This document shows positions 51,317 through 61,674 of a stretch of DNA of 64,000 nucleotides, in pieces. The notes under the pieces were generated by a model. It ran no database searches. It saw nothing but the letters and a program-made list of their open reading frames with translations, and was not told where the DNA came from. The stretch comes from Candidatus Sericytochromatia bacterium S15B-MN24 CBMW_12 (GTDB lineage: Bacteria; Cyanobacteriota; Sericytochromatia; S15B-MN24; UBA4093): positions 39,934 to 103,933 of the forward strand of contig DAZV01000036.1 in assembly GCA_002083825.1 (NCBI GenBank), given 5' to 3'. Each line of letters opens with the position of its first letter. Position 1 is the stretch's first letter. Both the position numbers and the translations under genes were made by a program.

Positions 51317-53878
51317 GTGCAGCCTCAGTATTCACCGATGATGCAGCAGTACCTTTCCCTGAAGGAGCAGTATCCGGATGTTCTGCTTTTTTACCGGATG
51401 GGCGACTTCTACGAGATGTTCTTCGAGGACGCCAAGATTGCCTCGAACGCGCTCGAACTGACGCTCACCGGTCGCGAGTCCGGTGGCGAGCGCGTCCCGA
51501 TGGCGGGAATTCCCCATCATGCCGCCGAGAATTACCTGACGCGCCTGATCGAGAAGGGCTTCCGGGTCGCCATCTGCGAGCAAGTCGAGGATCCCGCCCA
51601 GGCCAAGGGTCTGGTGAAGCGCGAGGTGGTGCGCCTGGTAACTCCGGGGACGTTGCTGGAGTCGGGTTACCTGGCCGACAAGCAGAACAATTTCCTGGCG
51701 GCCATAGCCGTCAGTTCCGAGGGCTTCGGCCTGGCCTACTGCGACGTCTCCACGGGTGAGTTGCTTGCCACCGAGATGCCCGATGCCCGACTTCTGGCCG
51801 CGGAGCTCTCCCGCTTGATGCCGGCCGAACTCCTCGTTCCCGTGCCCACCGACGTCTGGGAGAAGACTGCCTGGGGGCGGCAACCCGGCCGGGTTCCCCC
51901 CGAACTGCTCGACACCCGCTGGGCGGGCATCTTGCCCCAGGGACTCAACCTGACGTTGCGCCATGAGGCCAGCTTCGCCACCGAAAGCGGCAAGCGTCTC
52001 ATTCTCGAGCACTTCCGGGTCAACAGCCTGGAGGGCTTCGGACTGTCGGATCAGCCCCTAGCGATCGCCGCCATCGGCGCGCTCCTCTCGTACCTCTGCG
52101 AGACGCGCAAGGCTCAGCTTCCCCCCTTCTCGGGAATCCGGGCCTACCGGCTCGCGGATTACGTGGGCCTCGACGGCGGAACGCGCAGGAACCTCGAACT
52201 CGCGCAGACGGCCCGGGACGGCTCCTGGAAGGGATCGCTGCTCTGGGTGCTGGACGACACCCGGACCGCCATGGGGGGACGGAAACTCCGTCAGTGGCTG
52301 ATGCATCCTTTGCTCGGCCCGGCAGAGATCCGGCAGCGCCAGTCAGCCGTGAGTGAGCTTGCAGGACAGCCCACCCTGAGGATGGCCCTGGCGCAACGCC
52401 TGGGCACCGTGCGCGATCTCGAACGCCTGGCGTCGCGAGTCGGAGCGGGAACCGCGAACGCCCGCGACCTCAACGCCTTGAAGGATTCGCTCGAGGCCTT
52501 GCCGGCAATCGCCGAGACGCTTTCCCCTTGTCGAGCCGATTTGCTGCGGGTGATCGAGGATCTCCCCCCTGGACTCCTGGAACTGGCTGCCGAGATTCGG
52601 CGCACGCTCCAGGAGGCTCCGCCCATTTCCCTTACCGACGGCGGGATCATCCGGGACGGCGTGAACCCGGATCTCGACGAGGTTCGCGATCTGCTCGGAG
52701 ACAGCAAGCAGTGGTTGACCCGCTTCGAGTTACAAGAGCGGGAGCGCAGCGGGATTCGTTCCCTGAAGGTGGGCTATAACAAGGCCTTCGGCTTCTTCAT
52801 CGAGGTGACTCACGCCAACCGGAACCTGGTTCCTGAGGATTATCAGCGCAAGCAGACGCTCACCAACGCCGAGCGGTACGTGACGCCGGAACTCAAGGAT
52901 CGCGAGCAGCGAATCCTGACCGCTCAGGAACGGATCGGAAGGCTGGAATACGACCTCTTCGTGAGCTTGCGCGACGCCGTTCAGCGGTGGGTACCGAAGC
53001 TTCAGGAGCTGGCATCCGGAGTGGCGGGAGTGGACGTGCTGGCCTCCTTCGCCGAGGTCGCCATGCGAAACGGCTTCACGCGCCCGATCGTGGACGACTC
53101 GCTCGCCATCGACATCGTCGAGGGCCGGCATCCCGTGGTGGAGCGACTCCTGCCTGCTGGGACCTTCGTTCCCAACGATACGCAACTGGATGCCGACGAC
53201 GCCCAGCTCTTGATCTTGACGGGGCCCAACATGGCGGGCAAATCCACCTACATGCGGCAGATCGCGCTGATCGTCCTGCTGGCGCAGGTCGGAAGCTTCG
53301 TGCCGGCCCGCTCGGCCCGCATCGGCGTCGTGGATCGGATCTTCACCCGGGTCGGCGCGGTGGATGACCTGGCCACGGGCCAGTCCACCTTCATGGTCGA
53401 GATGAACGAGACCGCCAACATTCTCAACAACGCCACGCGTCGTTCGCTGATTCTGCTCGACGAGATTGGAAGGGGAACTTCGACCTTCGACGGCATCTCC
53501 ATCGCATGGTCGGTTTCCGAGCATCTATCGAGCCAGGTGCGGGCGCGGACGCTCTTCGCGACGCATTACCACGAGCTCACGAGCCTGGCCATGAGCCAAA
53601 AGGGCGTGAAGACCTGCAAGGTGCTGGTCGAGGAGAAGGACGGACAGGTGCATTTCCTGCGCCGGGTCGTCCCGGGTGGGGCGGATCGATCTTACGGCAT
53701 CGAAGTGGCGCGCCTGGCGGGCTTGCCTCCTCAGGTGATCGATCGCGCGCGTCAGGTTCTCGCCGAGATCGAGCGCCGTAACCGCATCTCGCTCTCCTTG
53801 CGGAGTGCGGCGATTTCGGATGGCGGCGATCCCACGGTGAGTCAGCTTCCCTTGTTCAGCATACCGGGATCCCTCTAA
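51317..53878 (+). CDS. mutS: DNA mismatch repair protein MutS
   Basis: 853 residues. The mismatch-binding motif [17 protein letters not shown] has the conserved Phe-x-Glu, and connector, lever and clamp domains follow. The ATPase has Walker [16 protein letters not shown], the STFMVEM loop, Walker [17 protein letters not shown] and the signature ATHYHEL, and the C-terminal dimerisation helix is intact. Start GTG 51317 has CGGAGGA just upstream; the open frame extends further back, but through the terminator. It has the length of MutS1, not MutS2, and mutL is not adjacent. Confidence 0.97.
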   Translation: MQPQYSPMMQQYLSLKEQYPDVLLFYRMGDFYEMFFEDAKIASNALELTLTGRESGGERVPMAGIPHHAAENYLTRLIEKGFRVAICEQVEDPAQAKGLVKREVVRLVTPGTLLESGYLADKQNNFLAAIAVSSEGFGLAYCDVSTGELLATEMPDARLLAAELSRLMPAELLVPVPTDVWEKTAWGRQPGRVPPELLDTRWAGILPQGLNLTLRHEASFATESGKRLILEHFRVNSLEGFGLSDQPLAIAAIGALLSYLCETRKAQLPPFSGIRAYRLADYVGLDGGTRRNLELAQTARDGSWKGSLLWVLDDTRTAMGGRKLRQWLMHPLLGPAEIRQRQSAVSELAGQPTLRMALAQRLGTVRDLERLASRVGAGTANARDLNALKDSLEALPAIAETLSPCRADLLRVIEDLPPGLLELAAEIRRTLQEAPPISLTDGGIIRDGVNPDLDEVRDLLGDSKQWLTRFELQERERSGIRSLKVGYNKAFGFFIEVTHANRNLVPEDYQRKQTLTNAERYVTPELKDREQRILTAQERIGRLEYDLFVSLRDAVQRWVPKLQELASGVAGVDVLASFAEVAMRNGFTRPIVDDSLAIDIVEGRHPVVERLLPAGTFVPNDTQLDADDAQLLILTGPNMAGKSTYMRQIALIVLLAQVGSFVPARSARIGVVDRIFTRVGAVDDLATGQSTFMVEMNETANILNNATRRSLILLDEIGRGTSTFDGISIAWSVSEHLSSQVRARTLFATHYHELTSLAMSQKGVKTCKVLVEEKDGQVHFLRRVVPGGADRSYGIEVARLAGLPPQVIDRARQVLAEIERRNRISLSLRSAAISDGGDPTVSQLPLFSIPGSL

Positions 53879-54010
53879 CCAAGCGAAGAATCGTCAAGAT
53901 TGTAACGCCGGACACCGATCCCCACGTTATGTTTGCTAGAATAGACTTGAAACACCCGTCCTATCGTAGCATTTCGCCCACACGCACACCCCGGACGGGT
54001 CTTTGAGCGC

Positions 54011-54889
54011 ATGGCAACAAAATACGAAAAGCAAATCGAGAAGCTGCTGGGCCACGTCAAGCAGTTACACCAGCTGATCGAGGAGCGGACCCAGCAACTC
54101 AAATACTGGCAAGGTTACGCCAACAAGCTACGCGAAGAGCGGCAGCGCTTGTCGTCGGGCCTGCTGGCTGCTGCGCGAAAGACCTTCACCGAGGTCGCTG
54201 CCCGCTATCAGGCGTTGCGCGCCGAAAACGGCAAGCTGCGCAAGCACATCGAGCACCTTCACCAGCTCCAGCAAAAGCAGGAGTTCCAACTCAAGACCCA
54301 GCTTCAGTATGCGCTCGGACGAATCGACGATCTCTCCATCGAACGCAAGCACTGGCGCACGACGGTCCAGCACAAGCAGCAACAGATCTGGAAAGCCCAG
54401 GAGCAGCTCCAGGGTGCGGAACAGCGTTTCTCCTCCGAGCTTCAGGCCCTTCAGCAGCAGCTGGATTTCGAGCAGTCGAAGTCCCGCACCCTTGGCGAAC
54501 GTCTCGAGACGGCGGAACGCCAAATCGAGATGCAACAGGTACAATGGCAGGAGCTTCTCGTCGAGAAGCAGACCTTGCTGGGGCGGCTCGAGGAGACGGA
54601 CTCCGCGCTGGCGATTGCCCAGAAGACGCTTTCAGAGGCCCTGGCCGGCCAGCAAACCTCTGTCGGTCGGGAGGTCGATGCTCTGCGTCAGATGGTGGTC
54701 TCGCTGCAGCGCCAGACCGAGAACCTTCACGCCGAGCTGGCCGAGAACCAGGACACCATCGACAAGCAGGATCGCTTCATCGCGGTTCTGAAGGGCGACG
54801 GATCCAAGCCCAGCATTCGGCCTATCACCGATAGGAAGTCGTCCCCCCAGGTTCCCCCCCCCAAGTCGGAGGATACTGCAAGTGGCTAA
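54011..54889 (+). CDS. Long coiled-coil protein of unknown function
   Basis: 292 residues, nearly all predicted coiled coil rich in Gln, Glu, Leu and Arg (residues 1-250: KQIEKLLGHVKQLHQLIEERTQQLKYWQGY...). No transmembrane segment or globular domain; the last 40 residues are Lys/Ser/Pro-rich. Such proteins act as scaffolds or in cell-shape and polar organisation, but function is not deducible. The following pyrimidine phosphorylase gene starts inside its last codons (eight-base overlap), an odd pairing. The 132-bp upstream gap holds a possible -10 TAGAAT near 53938. Confidence 0.75.
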   Translation: MATKYEKQIEKLLGHVKQLHQLIEERTQQLKYWQGYANKLREERQRLSSGLLAAARKTFTEVAARYQALRAENGKLRKHIEHLHQLQQKQEFQLKTQLQYALGRIDDLSIERKHWRTTVQHKQQQIWKAQEQLQGAEQRFSSELQALQQQLDFEQSKSRTLGERLETAERQIEMQQVQWQELLVEKQTLLGRLEETDSALAIAQKTLSEALAGQQTSVGREVDALRQMVVSLQRQTENLHAELAENQDTIDKQDRFIAVLKGDGSKPSIRPITDRKSSPQVPPPKSEDTASG

Positions 54890-56213
54890 ACCCTCGATGC
54901 TTTCGCTCATCAAGACCAAGCGTGACGGCGGCGAACACGCTCGCGAGGAGCTCGCCTGGCTCGTGTCCAACGTCAAGGACGTTCCTGACTATCAGCTTTC
55001 GGCCTGGTTGATGGCCGTGGTCTGCCGGGGCATGTCCCTGGCCGAGACCACCGACCTCACCGATCTCATGGCCCACTCCGGGCAGATCATGGACCTCTCG
55101 GACGTTCCGGGTCCCTGCGCGGACAAGCATTCCACGGGAGGCGTCGGCGACAAGGTCACCCTGGTCCTGGCTCCGCTCGTCGCGAGCGCCGGAGTCACCG
55201 TCGCCAAGCTCTCGGGCCGCGGCCTCGGGCATACCGGCGGTACCGTCGACAAGGTCGAGGCCATTCCCGGCTTCAACCCGGAGATTCCCATCGAGCAGTT
55301 CAAGCAGCAGCTTCGCGAGATCCGGGTTGCCCTGGCCTCGCAGACCGGCGAACTGGCACCCGCCGACGGGATCTTCTACGCGATGCGCGACGTCTCGGGA
55401 ACGGTCGAGAGCATTCCTCTGATCGCGGCCTCCGTTCTTTCCAAGAAGATCGCCTCGGGAGCCGACGTGATCCTGCTCGACGTCAAGACCGGGTCGGGCG
55501 CTTTCATGAAGGACGATGCCAGCGCCAAGGATCTCGCCGACACCATGATGGAGGTGGGACGTCGCCTCGGTAAGCAAGTCGTCTGCGTCGTCTCCGAGAT
55601 GGGCCAGCCCCTCGGACATGCCGTGGGTCACTCCAACGAGGTCGCCGAGGCCATCCAGACGCTGCAGGGTAACGGGCCTGCCGACCTTACCGAGCTCTGC
55701 GTCCGGCTGGGCGGCCTGATCCTGCTCGGTGCCGGGACGGTTTCCAGCGCCGAGGCGGGCGAGGCGAAGTTGCGCGAGGCAATCGCCGACGGCTCCGCTA
55801 TCTACAAGTTCCGCGAGTTCGTCGCGGCCCAGGGCGGCGACTCCCGCGTGGTGGATCACCCCGAGATCATGCCGCAGCCCCGCCTGCGCGTGCCCGTCGA
55901 GGCCCTGGCCGATGGGTTCGTCCAGCGTCTCGACGCCTTGCCCGTGGGCATTGCCTGCAAAGAGCTCGGTGGAGGTCGCCTCTACAAGGGGGCGCCGCTC
56001 GATCTCGCCGTCGGTGTCGACTTGCGGAAAAAGATCGGGGATCGCGTACAAAAGGGTGAGGCCCTGGCATACCTGCTGGTCAACGACGAGGCGAAACTCG
56101 CGGTGGCGGTGGATGCCGTTCAATCGGCCTACGGCATCGGACCGGTTCCCGCTACCTCTCCGGACCTGATCCGGGCGGTGTACGCGGCACAAGCCGTTCC
56201 TGCCGAGGTCTAG
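54882..56213 (+). CDS. pdp: Pyrimidine-nucleoside phosphorylase
   Basis: 443 residues of the thymidine/pyrimidine nucleoside phosphorylase family. The signature GRGLGHTGGTVDKVEAIPGF is exact, preceded by KHSTGGVGDKVTLVLAPLVA and followed by LIAASVLSKKIASGADVILLDVKTGSGAFMKD. It cleaves uridine or thymidine with phosphate to base and (deoxy)ribose-1-phosphate. The length and the S/T pattern fit the Pdp form of Bacillus; deoA is the alternative name. Start GTG 54882 overlaps the coiled-coil gene. With the two CNT transporters and add it completes a nucleoside-salvage set. Confidence 0.93.
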   Translation: MAKPSMLSLIKTKRDGGEHAREELAWLVSNVKDVPDYQLSAWLMAVVCRGMSLAETTDLTDLMAHSGQIMDLSDVPGPCADKHSTGGVGDKVTLVLAPLVASAGVTVAKLSGRGLGHTGGTVDKVEAIPGFNPEIPIEQFKQQLREIRVALASQTGELAPADGIFYAMRDVSGTVESIPLIAASVLSKKIASGADVILLDVKTGSGAFMKDDASAKDLADTMMEVGRRLGKQVVCVVSEMGQPLGHAVGHSNEVAEAIQTLQGNGPADLTELCVRLGGLILLGAGTVSSAEAGEAKLREAIADGSAIYKFREFVAAQGGDSRVVDHPEIMPQPRLRVPVEALADGFVQRLDALPVGIACKELGGGRLYKGAPLDLAVGVDLRKKIGDRVQKGEALAYLLVNDEAKLAVAVDAVQSAYGIGPVPATSPDLIRAVYAAQAVPAEV

Positions 56214-56229
56214 GCAGGAGGGTAGCGCC

Positions 56230-57876
56230 GTGGATGTTTCGGGATTGCGGATGCGCCTGGGTGAAATTCTCATCCAGGCTGGGCTCTTGACCGAGGAACA
56301 GCTGCAAATTGGCCTCGCCAAGCAGCAACAGAAGCGAGAACCCATCGGCCAGATTCTCGCCAACCTGGGCTTCGTCACGGACGAGCAAATCAAGCATGCG
56401 CTCGAAGTGCAGTACGGGGTCAAGGCTTTCAATCTCAAGTCCCGGATCCTCCCCGAGATGATCCGCCTGCTCCCCGAAGCGATGATTCGGCAGCACAAGG
56501 TCTTGCCGGTAGCGCTCAACCAGATCACCCTCGCCATGGTCGATCCGGGAAATATCCTGGCGCTCGACGATCTTCGGCTCCGCTTCAAGGGCGTTTCCAT
56601 CCAGCCGGTCCTGGTGAGCGAGACGGAGTTCGAGCAGATCCTCAAGAGCTTACCCCGGGAGGCCACGACCGAACGCGAGGAGGAGGCAGCCGCCGAACCC
56701 GCCCAGGACGAGGGGGCTGCGAATCGCCTTGCGCATGAGATCTTGGAGGCCGCCCTGCGGCGCGGCGCCACCGAGGTGGTGCTGGAGCCTCGCGCTGGCG
56801 AGATGTCGGCGCGATTCCGGATCGAGGGCGTGCTCGTCACGGAACCGGCAATTCCTTCGCGACTGGCCAATGCGTTGATCGCGCGCCTGAGGGTGCTGGC
56901 GGAGTTGCCCCCCATGGCGGGCCATGTCTCCCAGACGGGCATCATCCAGTTGCCCTACGAGTCGCATCGGATCAAAGTCATGCTGCGGTGCATGCCGGCG
57001 CGTTTCGGTCAGATGGTCACCCTGCGAATCTTCGACCTCGAGCGGTTCAAGAATGCGGCCATTGACGGTCTCGTGCTTCATCCCCAGGTCGCTTCCATGG
57101 TGAAGGGCATCCTGGCGCGTCCGGCGGGCCTGGTGGTTTTCAACGCACCGCTTCACTCCGGCAAGCACACCATGCTTGCAGCCTGCCTGAGAGAAGCGAC
57201 GCGGTCGGGACGTTCGGCCATCGCCCTGGAGAACCCGCTGGCCGACGAGATCGAAGGGGTGACCCTGGTGACGGCCAACGAGGAGAACGTGGAGGCTCGG
57301 CGTTCCGCGATCGAGGCGATTCTCCTTCAGTCTCCCGACGTGATGCTCATCGATCAGACGGCAGATCCCGAGGTGGCGCGCAAGGTCGTCAGGGGAGCCC
57401 TCGGTGGCCGGCTGGCTCTACTTGGGTTCACGACGACCCAGGTTTTCCTCGATGAGCTTTTCGACCTGAGCGGGCTGAAACAGCGAACAATCGCCAATGC
57501 GGTGGCGGGCGTCGTCACCATGCGACTGGTTCGACGACTCTGTGTCAGTTGCCGCACGCCCTACCGCCCGGATGACGCTACCAAGGCTTTCTTCATGCCA
57601 TTCAACCCCTCGGGCGTGCTTCATCGCGCGCAGGGCTGCCCGGACTGCCAGGATACCGGTTACAAGGGTCAAATTGGGCTTTTCGAGGTCTACCCCTTCG
57701 CCGCCAAGATGCGCCAAATGGTTGCTCAGGGGGCTTCCAAGACTGAGATCGACGTTCTTGCCAAGCAGCTAGGCTACTTGCCGCTTGCCGATTATGCCGC
57801 CTGGGCCGTCGCTCAGGGCCATACCTCGCTGGAAGAACTCGCAAGCGCCGACATCCTCGACGCGGACGACCTTTAG
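56230..57876 (+). CDS. Pseudo-PilB: GspE/PilB-family protein with degenerate ATPase motifs
   Basis: 548 residues. The N-terminal GspE-N/MshEN repeats are clear (LRMRLGEILIQAGLLTEEQLQIGLAKQQQ...GQILANLGFVTDEQIKHALEVQYG), followed by a GspE-type core. The Walker A position (residues 305-314) reads NAPLHSGKHT where the family has GPTGSGKTT, and Walker B (368-379) reads SPDVMLIDQTAD where it has DPDVILVGEIRD, so the catalytic Glu is Gln. The zinc motif (CVSCRTPY...GCPDCQDTGYKGQIGLFEV) is intact. I infer a non-hydrolysing regulatory or structural partner of a real PilB. Start GTG 56230 has AGGAGGG eight bases upstream. Not a truncation: length is normal. Confidence 0.85.
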   Translation: MDVSGLRMRLGEILIQAGLLTEEQLQIGLAKQQQKREPIGQILANLGFVTDEQIKHALEVQYGVKAFNLKSRILPEMIRLLPEAMIRQHKVLPVALNQITLAMVDPGNILALDDLRLRFKGVSIQPVLVSETEFEQILKSLPREATTEREEEAAAEPAQDEGAANRLAHEILEAALRRGATEVVLEPRAGEMSARFRIEGVLVTEPAIPSRLANALIARLRVLAELPPMAGHVSQTGIIQLPYESHRIKVMLRCMPARFGQMVTLRIFDLERFKNAAIDGLVLHPQVASMVKGILARPAGLVVFNAPLHSGKHTMLAACLREATRSGRSAIALENPLADEIEGVTLVTANEENVEARRSAIEAILLQSPDVMLIDQTADPEVARKVVRGALGGRLALLGFTTTQVFLDELFDLSGLKQRTIANAVAGVVTMRLVRRLCVSCRTPYRPDDATKAFFMPFNPSGVLHRAQGCPDCQDTGYKGQIGLFEVYPFAAKMRQMVAQGASKTEIDVLAKQLGYLPLADYAAWAVAQGHTSLEELASADILDADDL

Positions 57877-57912
57877 CGCCCCTTCACCTCGCGCGCTCAT
57901 TCGAGCCCACAG

Positions 57913-57941
57913 CTGAAGGCTTGCCGGATCGGAGCTATAAT
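57913..57941 (+). promoter_or_regulatory. Promoter of the small repeat-tailed gene
   Basis: -10 TATAAT (57936-57941) with a 17-bp spacer to CTGAAG (57913-57918), a weak -35 matching three of six consensus bases. It lies 54 bases before the start at 57995. Confidence 0.55.
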
Positions 57942-57994
57942 GACAGCCGGGAGGCAAGTGCTTCCATGCGCCCCTGATTCGAGAAGAGGACACC

Positions 57995-58351
57995 ATGCCC
58001 AACATCAACGACCTTCGTGACAGCTTAGACAAGCTCATGGCGCAGGCCCGACAGACCTCCGAAATCGGAGTCCAGGTTGCCCGCGATGAGATTCATCGGT
58101 TCGTGAAGGACCCCGAAACCGTCCGCAAGATGGAGGATTTCGAGGATAACTTCGACCGCCAGATCCGCGAAGTAGCCGACCGCATCGAAGACAGCACCCG
58201 CCAGATGGCTTCCATGTTCGACAACCTCATGAATCAGGTGCCCTTCACCACCAAGCCCGAATCCGCCCAGCCGAAGACCGAAGCCAAGACCGAAGCCAAG
58301 ACCGAAACCAAAGCCGAGGCGAAGACCGAGGCCAAGACCGAGGCGAAGTAG
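57995..58351 (+). CDS. Small helical protein with a KTEA-repeat tail
   Basis: 118 residues. The first 85 (DLRDSLDKLMAQARQTSEIGVQVARDEIHRFVKDPETVRKMEDFEDNFDRQIREVADRIEDSTRQMASMFDNL) are helical, like a small cytoplasmic coiled coil. The last 30 consist of TEAK/KAEA units (a 12-bp DNA repeat), strongly charged and disordered. Promoter upstream, strong terminator downstream: single-gene transcript. The pattern is reminiscent of stress or phasin-like proteins but no family is recognised. Confidence 0.7.
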   Translation: MPNINDLRDSLDKLMAQARQTSEIGVQVARDEIHRFVKDPETVRKMEDFEDNFDRQIREVADRIEDSTRQMASMFDNLMNQVPFTTKPESAQPKTEAKTEAKTETKAEAKTEAKTEAK

Positions 58352-58366
58352 ATCGCGCCCTCATCT

Positions 58367-58411
58367 GTAATTCGAGAGGCCCTGTGTCAGACACAGGGCC
58401 TCTCGAATTAC
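58367..58411 (+). terminator. Very long perfect hairpin
   Basis: A 21-bp perfect stem (58367-58387 with 58391-58411) around a CAG loop, 15 bases after the stop. Its size and lack of a T-run match the hairpins after sodB and beside cinA. Confidence 0.75.
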
Positions 58412-58479
58412 TATCGCCTTCAATACGAGCCGAAGCGCGATGGGTCGAGGACTTGTTGCGAGGAGGGGAAAGGAGTAGT

Positions 58480-58498
58480 ATTTAACCAGGTATTAAAT
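58480..58498. promoter_or_regulatory. AT-rich dyad upstream of cysK
   Basis: ATTTAA (58480-58485) and TTAAAT (58493-58498) flank CCAGGTA, about 70 bases before the cysK start. An AT-rich dyad in a GC-rich gap before a cysteine-synthesis gene is a candidate operator, perhaps for an Rrf2/CymR-type sulfur regulator. It may also include the -10 region. Confidence 0.45.
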
Positions 58499-58566
58499 TC
58501 GGCACAAAGGCGTGTCCTCGTGGAACCTCAGGGCGACCTCGTCCGCACGGTAGAAGGAGGCCAACC

Positions 58567-59562
58567 TTGGCTCAGATCGCAAAGAACTTGACCGAGCGTA
58601 TCGGCGGCACTCCCTTGCTCGAGCTGAGCAAGGTTACCGAGGGCTGCAACGGGCGCGTGGTCGCCAAGCTGGAGTCGTATAACCCCGCTGCCAGCGTCAA
58701 GGACCGGATTGGCTGGAGCATGGTTCGGGACGCCGAGGAGCGAGGGTTCATCCAGCCTGGCAAGACTGTCCTGGTGGAGCCGACTTCGGGAAACACCGGG
58801 ATCGCCTTGGCCTTTGTGGCGGCGGCTCGGGGTTACCGGTTGATCTTGACGATGCCCGAAACCATGAGCCAGGAGCGTCGGAGCATGCTGAAGGCCTACG
58901 GGGCCGAGTTGGTACTCACTCCGGGGCCGCTGGGGATGAAGGGCGCGATCGCCAAGGCCGATGAAATTGCCGCCGAATCGCCTGGAGGCTTCGTGCTCGG
59001 GCAATTCGACAACCCCGCGAACCCCCGGGTCCACCGGGAAACCACGGCCGTCGAGATCTGGGAGGATACCGACGGAGCGCTGGACATCTTCGTCTCGGGA
59101 GTCGGAACCGGCGGTACCCTCACGGGCGTCTACCAGGCGCTACATGGCAAGAAATCCGGCCTACGCTTCGTTGCGGTCGAGCCCACCGAAAGCCCGGTCC
59201 TATCGGGCGGCCAGCCCAGTCCCCACAAGATCCAGGGTATCGGGGCGGGCTTCGTTCCCGGCATTTTCGACCCGACGCTTCTCGCGGGGCTCCGCGACGG
59301 ATCCCTTGGCGAGGTCGCGCAGGTGAGCACCGAGAAGGCGATCGAGATGACGCGACGCCTGGCGTCCGAGGAAGGCGTCCTGGTCGGCATCTCCTCGGGA
59401 GCGGCAGTGGCCGCGGCGGTCGAGATTGCGCGCCGTCCCGAGTCCAAGGGCAAGCTCATCGTGGTTATTCTGCCGGACTTCGGCGAGAGGTACCTGAGCA
59501 CTCCCACGTTCAGCGAGCTCGCTGAGCCCGGGGCGGCCATGCCCTCCCCGACGTCGATCTAG
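58567..59562 (+). CDS. cysK: Cysteine synthase (O-acetylserine sulfhydrylase)
   Basis: 331 residues of the PLP fold-type II family. The PLP lysine is in [15 protein letters not shown], the Asn/Ser loop is [12 protein letters not shown], and the phosphate loop is [11 protein letters not shown]. It makes cysteine from O-acetylserine and sulfide. [13 protein letters not shown] and the C-terminal [11 protein letters not shown] are the CysK type. TTG 58567 has AGGAGG six bases upstream. The serine acetyltransferase gene follows after 11 bases, so the pair forms a cysteine operon and may assemble as the CysK-CysE complex; cysE does end in Ile, as that interaction requires. Confidence 0.95.
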   Translation: MAQIAKNLTERIGGTPLLELSKVTEGCNGRVVAKLESYNPAASVKDRIGWSMVRDAEERGFIQPGKTVLVEPTSGNTGIALAFVAAARGYRLILTMPETMSQERRSMLKAYGAELVLTPGPLGMKGAIAKADEIAAESPGGFVLGQFDNPANPRVHRETTAVEIWEDTDGALDIFVSGVGTGGTLTGVYQALHGKKSGLRFVAVEPTESPVLSGGQPSPHKIQGIGAGFVPGIFDPTLLAGLRDGSLGEVAQVSTEKAIEMTRRLASEEGVLVGISSGAAVAAAVEIARRPESKGKLIVVILPDFGERYLSTPTFSELAEPGAAMPSPTSI

Positions 59563-59573
59563 TCGAGGCTGCC

Positions 59574-60293
59574 GTGTTTCGTACCCTCCGGGAGAGCATC
59601 GACGTCGTCTTCGAGAAGGACCCCGCGGCCAAGAACTGGCTGGAGGTGCTGCTTTGTTACCCCTCGATTCATGCGATGGCCTTTCACCGGGTGGCCCACC
59701 GCCTTCATGGATGGGGCTTTCCCTTGCTACCTCGCTTACTTTCGCAGTTCTCTCGCTTCGTGACCGGGATCGAGATCCATCCCGGGGCGACGATCGGACG
59801 CCGCTTCTTCATCGACCATGGGATGGGGGTGGTGATTGGCGAGACTGCGGTCGTTGGTGACGACGTCTTGCTTTACCATCAGGTGACCCTGGGCGGCACG
59901 GGCAAGGACTCCGGAAAGCGCCATCCGACCCTGGATGACGGGGTGGTGGTGGGTGCCGGCGCCAAGATCCTGGGCAACATCCATGTGGGGGCGCAAGCCC
60001 GGATCGGGGCGGGTTCGGTGGTGCTTCGCGATGTGCCCCCCAATGCCACGGTCGTGGGCATTCCCGGGAGGGTGGTCGCGGCCCGAGAAATCGAAGCCGG
60101 CGGCCCGTCGCCCGATGAGGGCAAGTATCCAGACCCTGAAGCCTCAGCGATCAAGGCATTGCTCGGCAGGGTATACCGGCTCGAGGAAGCCCTCTCGCGG
60201 GCCAATTTCGGTGCTCCGGATGCTCGCGCGGGCAGCGCCGTCCATGCGCCGTTGACGGAAGTCGAGGACTTCATCCACGGCGCAGGTATCTAG
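59574..60293 (+). CDS. cysE: Serine O-acetyltransferase
   Basis: 239 residues. A short N-terminal helical region is followed by the left-handed beta-helix hexapeptide core: [48 protein letters not shown]. The Asp-His pair in FIDHG is catalytic. The downstream segment [23 protein letters not shown] completes it. It acetylates serine to O-acetylserine for CysK, encoded just upstream. A C-terminal extension of about 50 residues (after IPGRVVA) ends in GAGI; the Ile matters for binding CysK in other bacteria. Start GTG 59574. Its stop overlaps that of the HD-GYP gene by four bases. Confidence 0.94.
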   Translation: MFRTLRESIDVVFEKDPAAKNWLEVLLCYPSIHAMAFHRVAHRLHGWGFPLLPRLLSQFSRFVTGIEIHPGATIGRRFFIDHGMGVVIGETAVVGDDVLLYHQVTLGGTGKDSGKRHPTLDDGVVVGAGAKILGNIHVGAQARIGAGSVVLRDVPPNATVVGIPGRVVAAREIEAGGPSPDEGKYPDPEASAIKALLGRVYRLEEALSRANFGAPDARAGSAVHAPLTEVEDFIHGAGI

Positions 60294-61402
60294 GTCCTCA
60301 AGCCGTCCTTCGCCATGGGAAAGCGCGCGTTCCCCGTTTCCTGAACCCGCCGGTTCACCAGCTCGACGAACATGCCGATCAGATCGGGATCCCACTGGGT
60401 GCCCCGGTACTCCGTGAGGATTTCGAGGCCCCGGGAGACGGGCATGGCCGGCCGATAGCATCGGGTCGTGGTCATGGCGTCGAAGGCATCCGCAATCGAG
60501 ACGATGCGGGCCATCACGCAAGGCTCGTCTCGGTAGAGTCCATCCGGGTATCCCTTGCCGTCCCAGCGTTCGTGATGGTGGCGGATCATGGGAATCAAGG
60601 GATCGGAGGCGGGGATCGTCTGGAGGAGCATCGAACCCATCTCGGGGTGTTGCTTCATGTGCGCGTACTCGGCGTCCGTCAGCGCGCCTTCCTTGAAGAG
60701 CACCATGTCCTGGATGCCGATTTTACCGACGTCATGAAGGAAGCCCCCCTTGAAGAGGGTTTCGAGTTCAGCCGGTTCCAAGCCGGCGCGCCGGCCCAAG
60801 GCGACGGCGTACTCGGCGACGCGGCCCCCATGGCCTTCCGTGTAGGGATCCTTGGCCTCGATCGCCCGAGCTAGCGAGTAGACAAAATCGTCTCCCTGCC
60901 CGCCGCCTGCGAAAGGCTGGACTTGCCTCACCGAACTTGCAATCAAGGCGGCGAGAACGCTCAGGATCGGAAGCTCGTCATGGCGGCGAGAACGGGCCTT
61001 TTGTGAGAGCAAGAGAAATGCCCCGAAGGCGTTGCCGTGATCTCCGACCAATGGAAGCGCCATGATCCCCTGGGCATCAGCTAACCCCAGTCCGGGCGAG
61101 TGGATCGCGGGGTCCGGCGGCGAGCCGCCATCGAGAACGACCCTTTTGCCGGTACGGATCACCCATCCCGCGATCCCATGGGGCAGCGGAATGAGTCCCT
61201 CGCCATGCTGCGGGGGCTCACCCCGCCGATCGCCGCGCCAGACGGTGTAGGTCTCGCCATCCGCGTCGCGCAGGGCCACGAGGCACGAATCGAAGGCAAC
61301 GAGTGCGCCCGAATGCCGAACAAGCGTCTTGACGATCGTGGGCATGTCGCGCGCAATCGCCAGCGCCGCGGAGATCTCCAAGAGAATCGAGAGCTGCTTC
61401 AT
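60290..61402 (-). CDS. GAF plus HD-GYP domain protein
   Basis: 370 residues. N-terminal GAF (about 1-165: [24 protein letters not shown]...[16 protein letters not shown]...[21 protein letters not shown]) and C-terminal HD-GYP (about 190-345). Motifs [19 protein letters not shown] and [15 protein letters not shown] are intact, as are the metal residues in [17 protein letters not shown]. It should hydrolyse cyclic di-GMP, with the GAF domain sensing a small ligand. With the GGDEF-PilZ protein it suggests c-di-GMP signalling. It converges with cysE. Confidence 0.92.
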   Translation of the reverse strand: MKQLSILLEISAALAIARDMPTIVKTLVRHSGALVAFDSCLVALRDADGETYTVWRGDRRGEPPQHGEGLIPLPHGIAGWVIRTGKRVVLDGGSPPDPAIHSPGLGLADAQGIMALPLVGDHGNAFGAFLLLSQKARSRRHDELPILSVLAALIASSVRQVQPFAGGGQGDDFVYSLARAIEAKDPYTEGHGGRVAEYAVALGRRAGLEPAELETLFKGGFLHDVGKIGIQDMVLFKEGALTDAEYAHMKQHPEMGSMLLQTIPASDPLIPMIRHHHERWDGKGYPDGLYRDEPCVMARIVSIADAFDAMTTTRCYRPAMPVSRGLEILTEYRGTQWDPDLIGMFVELVNRRVQETGNARFPMAKDGLRT

Positions 61403-61674
61403 TGGCCCCTCCCCCTTCCGAAGCTTCGCAGGGTAGTGTAGTTATTCCCTATCAACGGCCTTGAGTACCCAAGACGACCTCCCATCTTGTAAAATTGGCG
61501 TTACCAGGGGATTAAGACCAAGGTTTCGGAAGCTCCTTCGTGCCGGGAACTTTTGCACGGTAAGCGCCGTCAGACACACTGGGGGTGATTTGCAATCCCT
61601 CCCTCAATCCCTTACGATGGAGCCCGTTGAGCCTGCACGCTCGACAGCCATCCGGACCATAGGAGAATGCAGCA

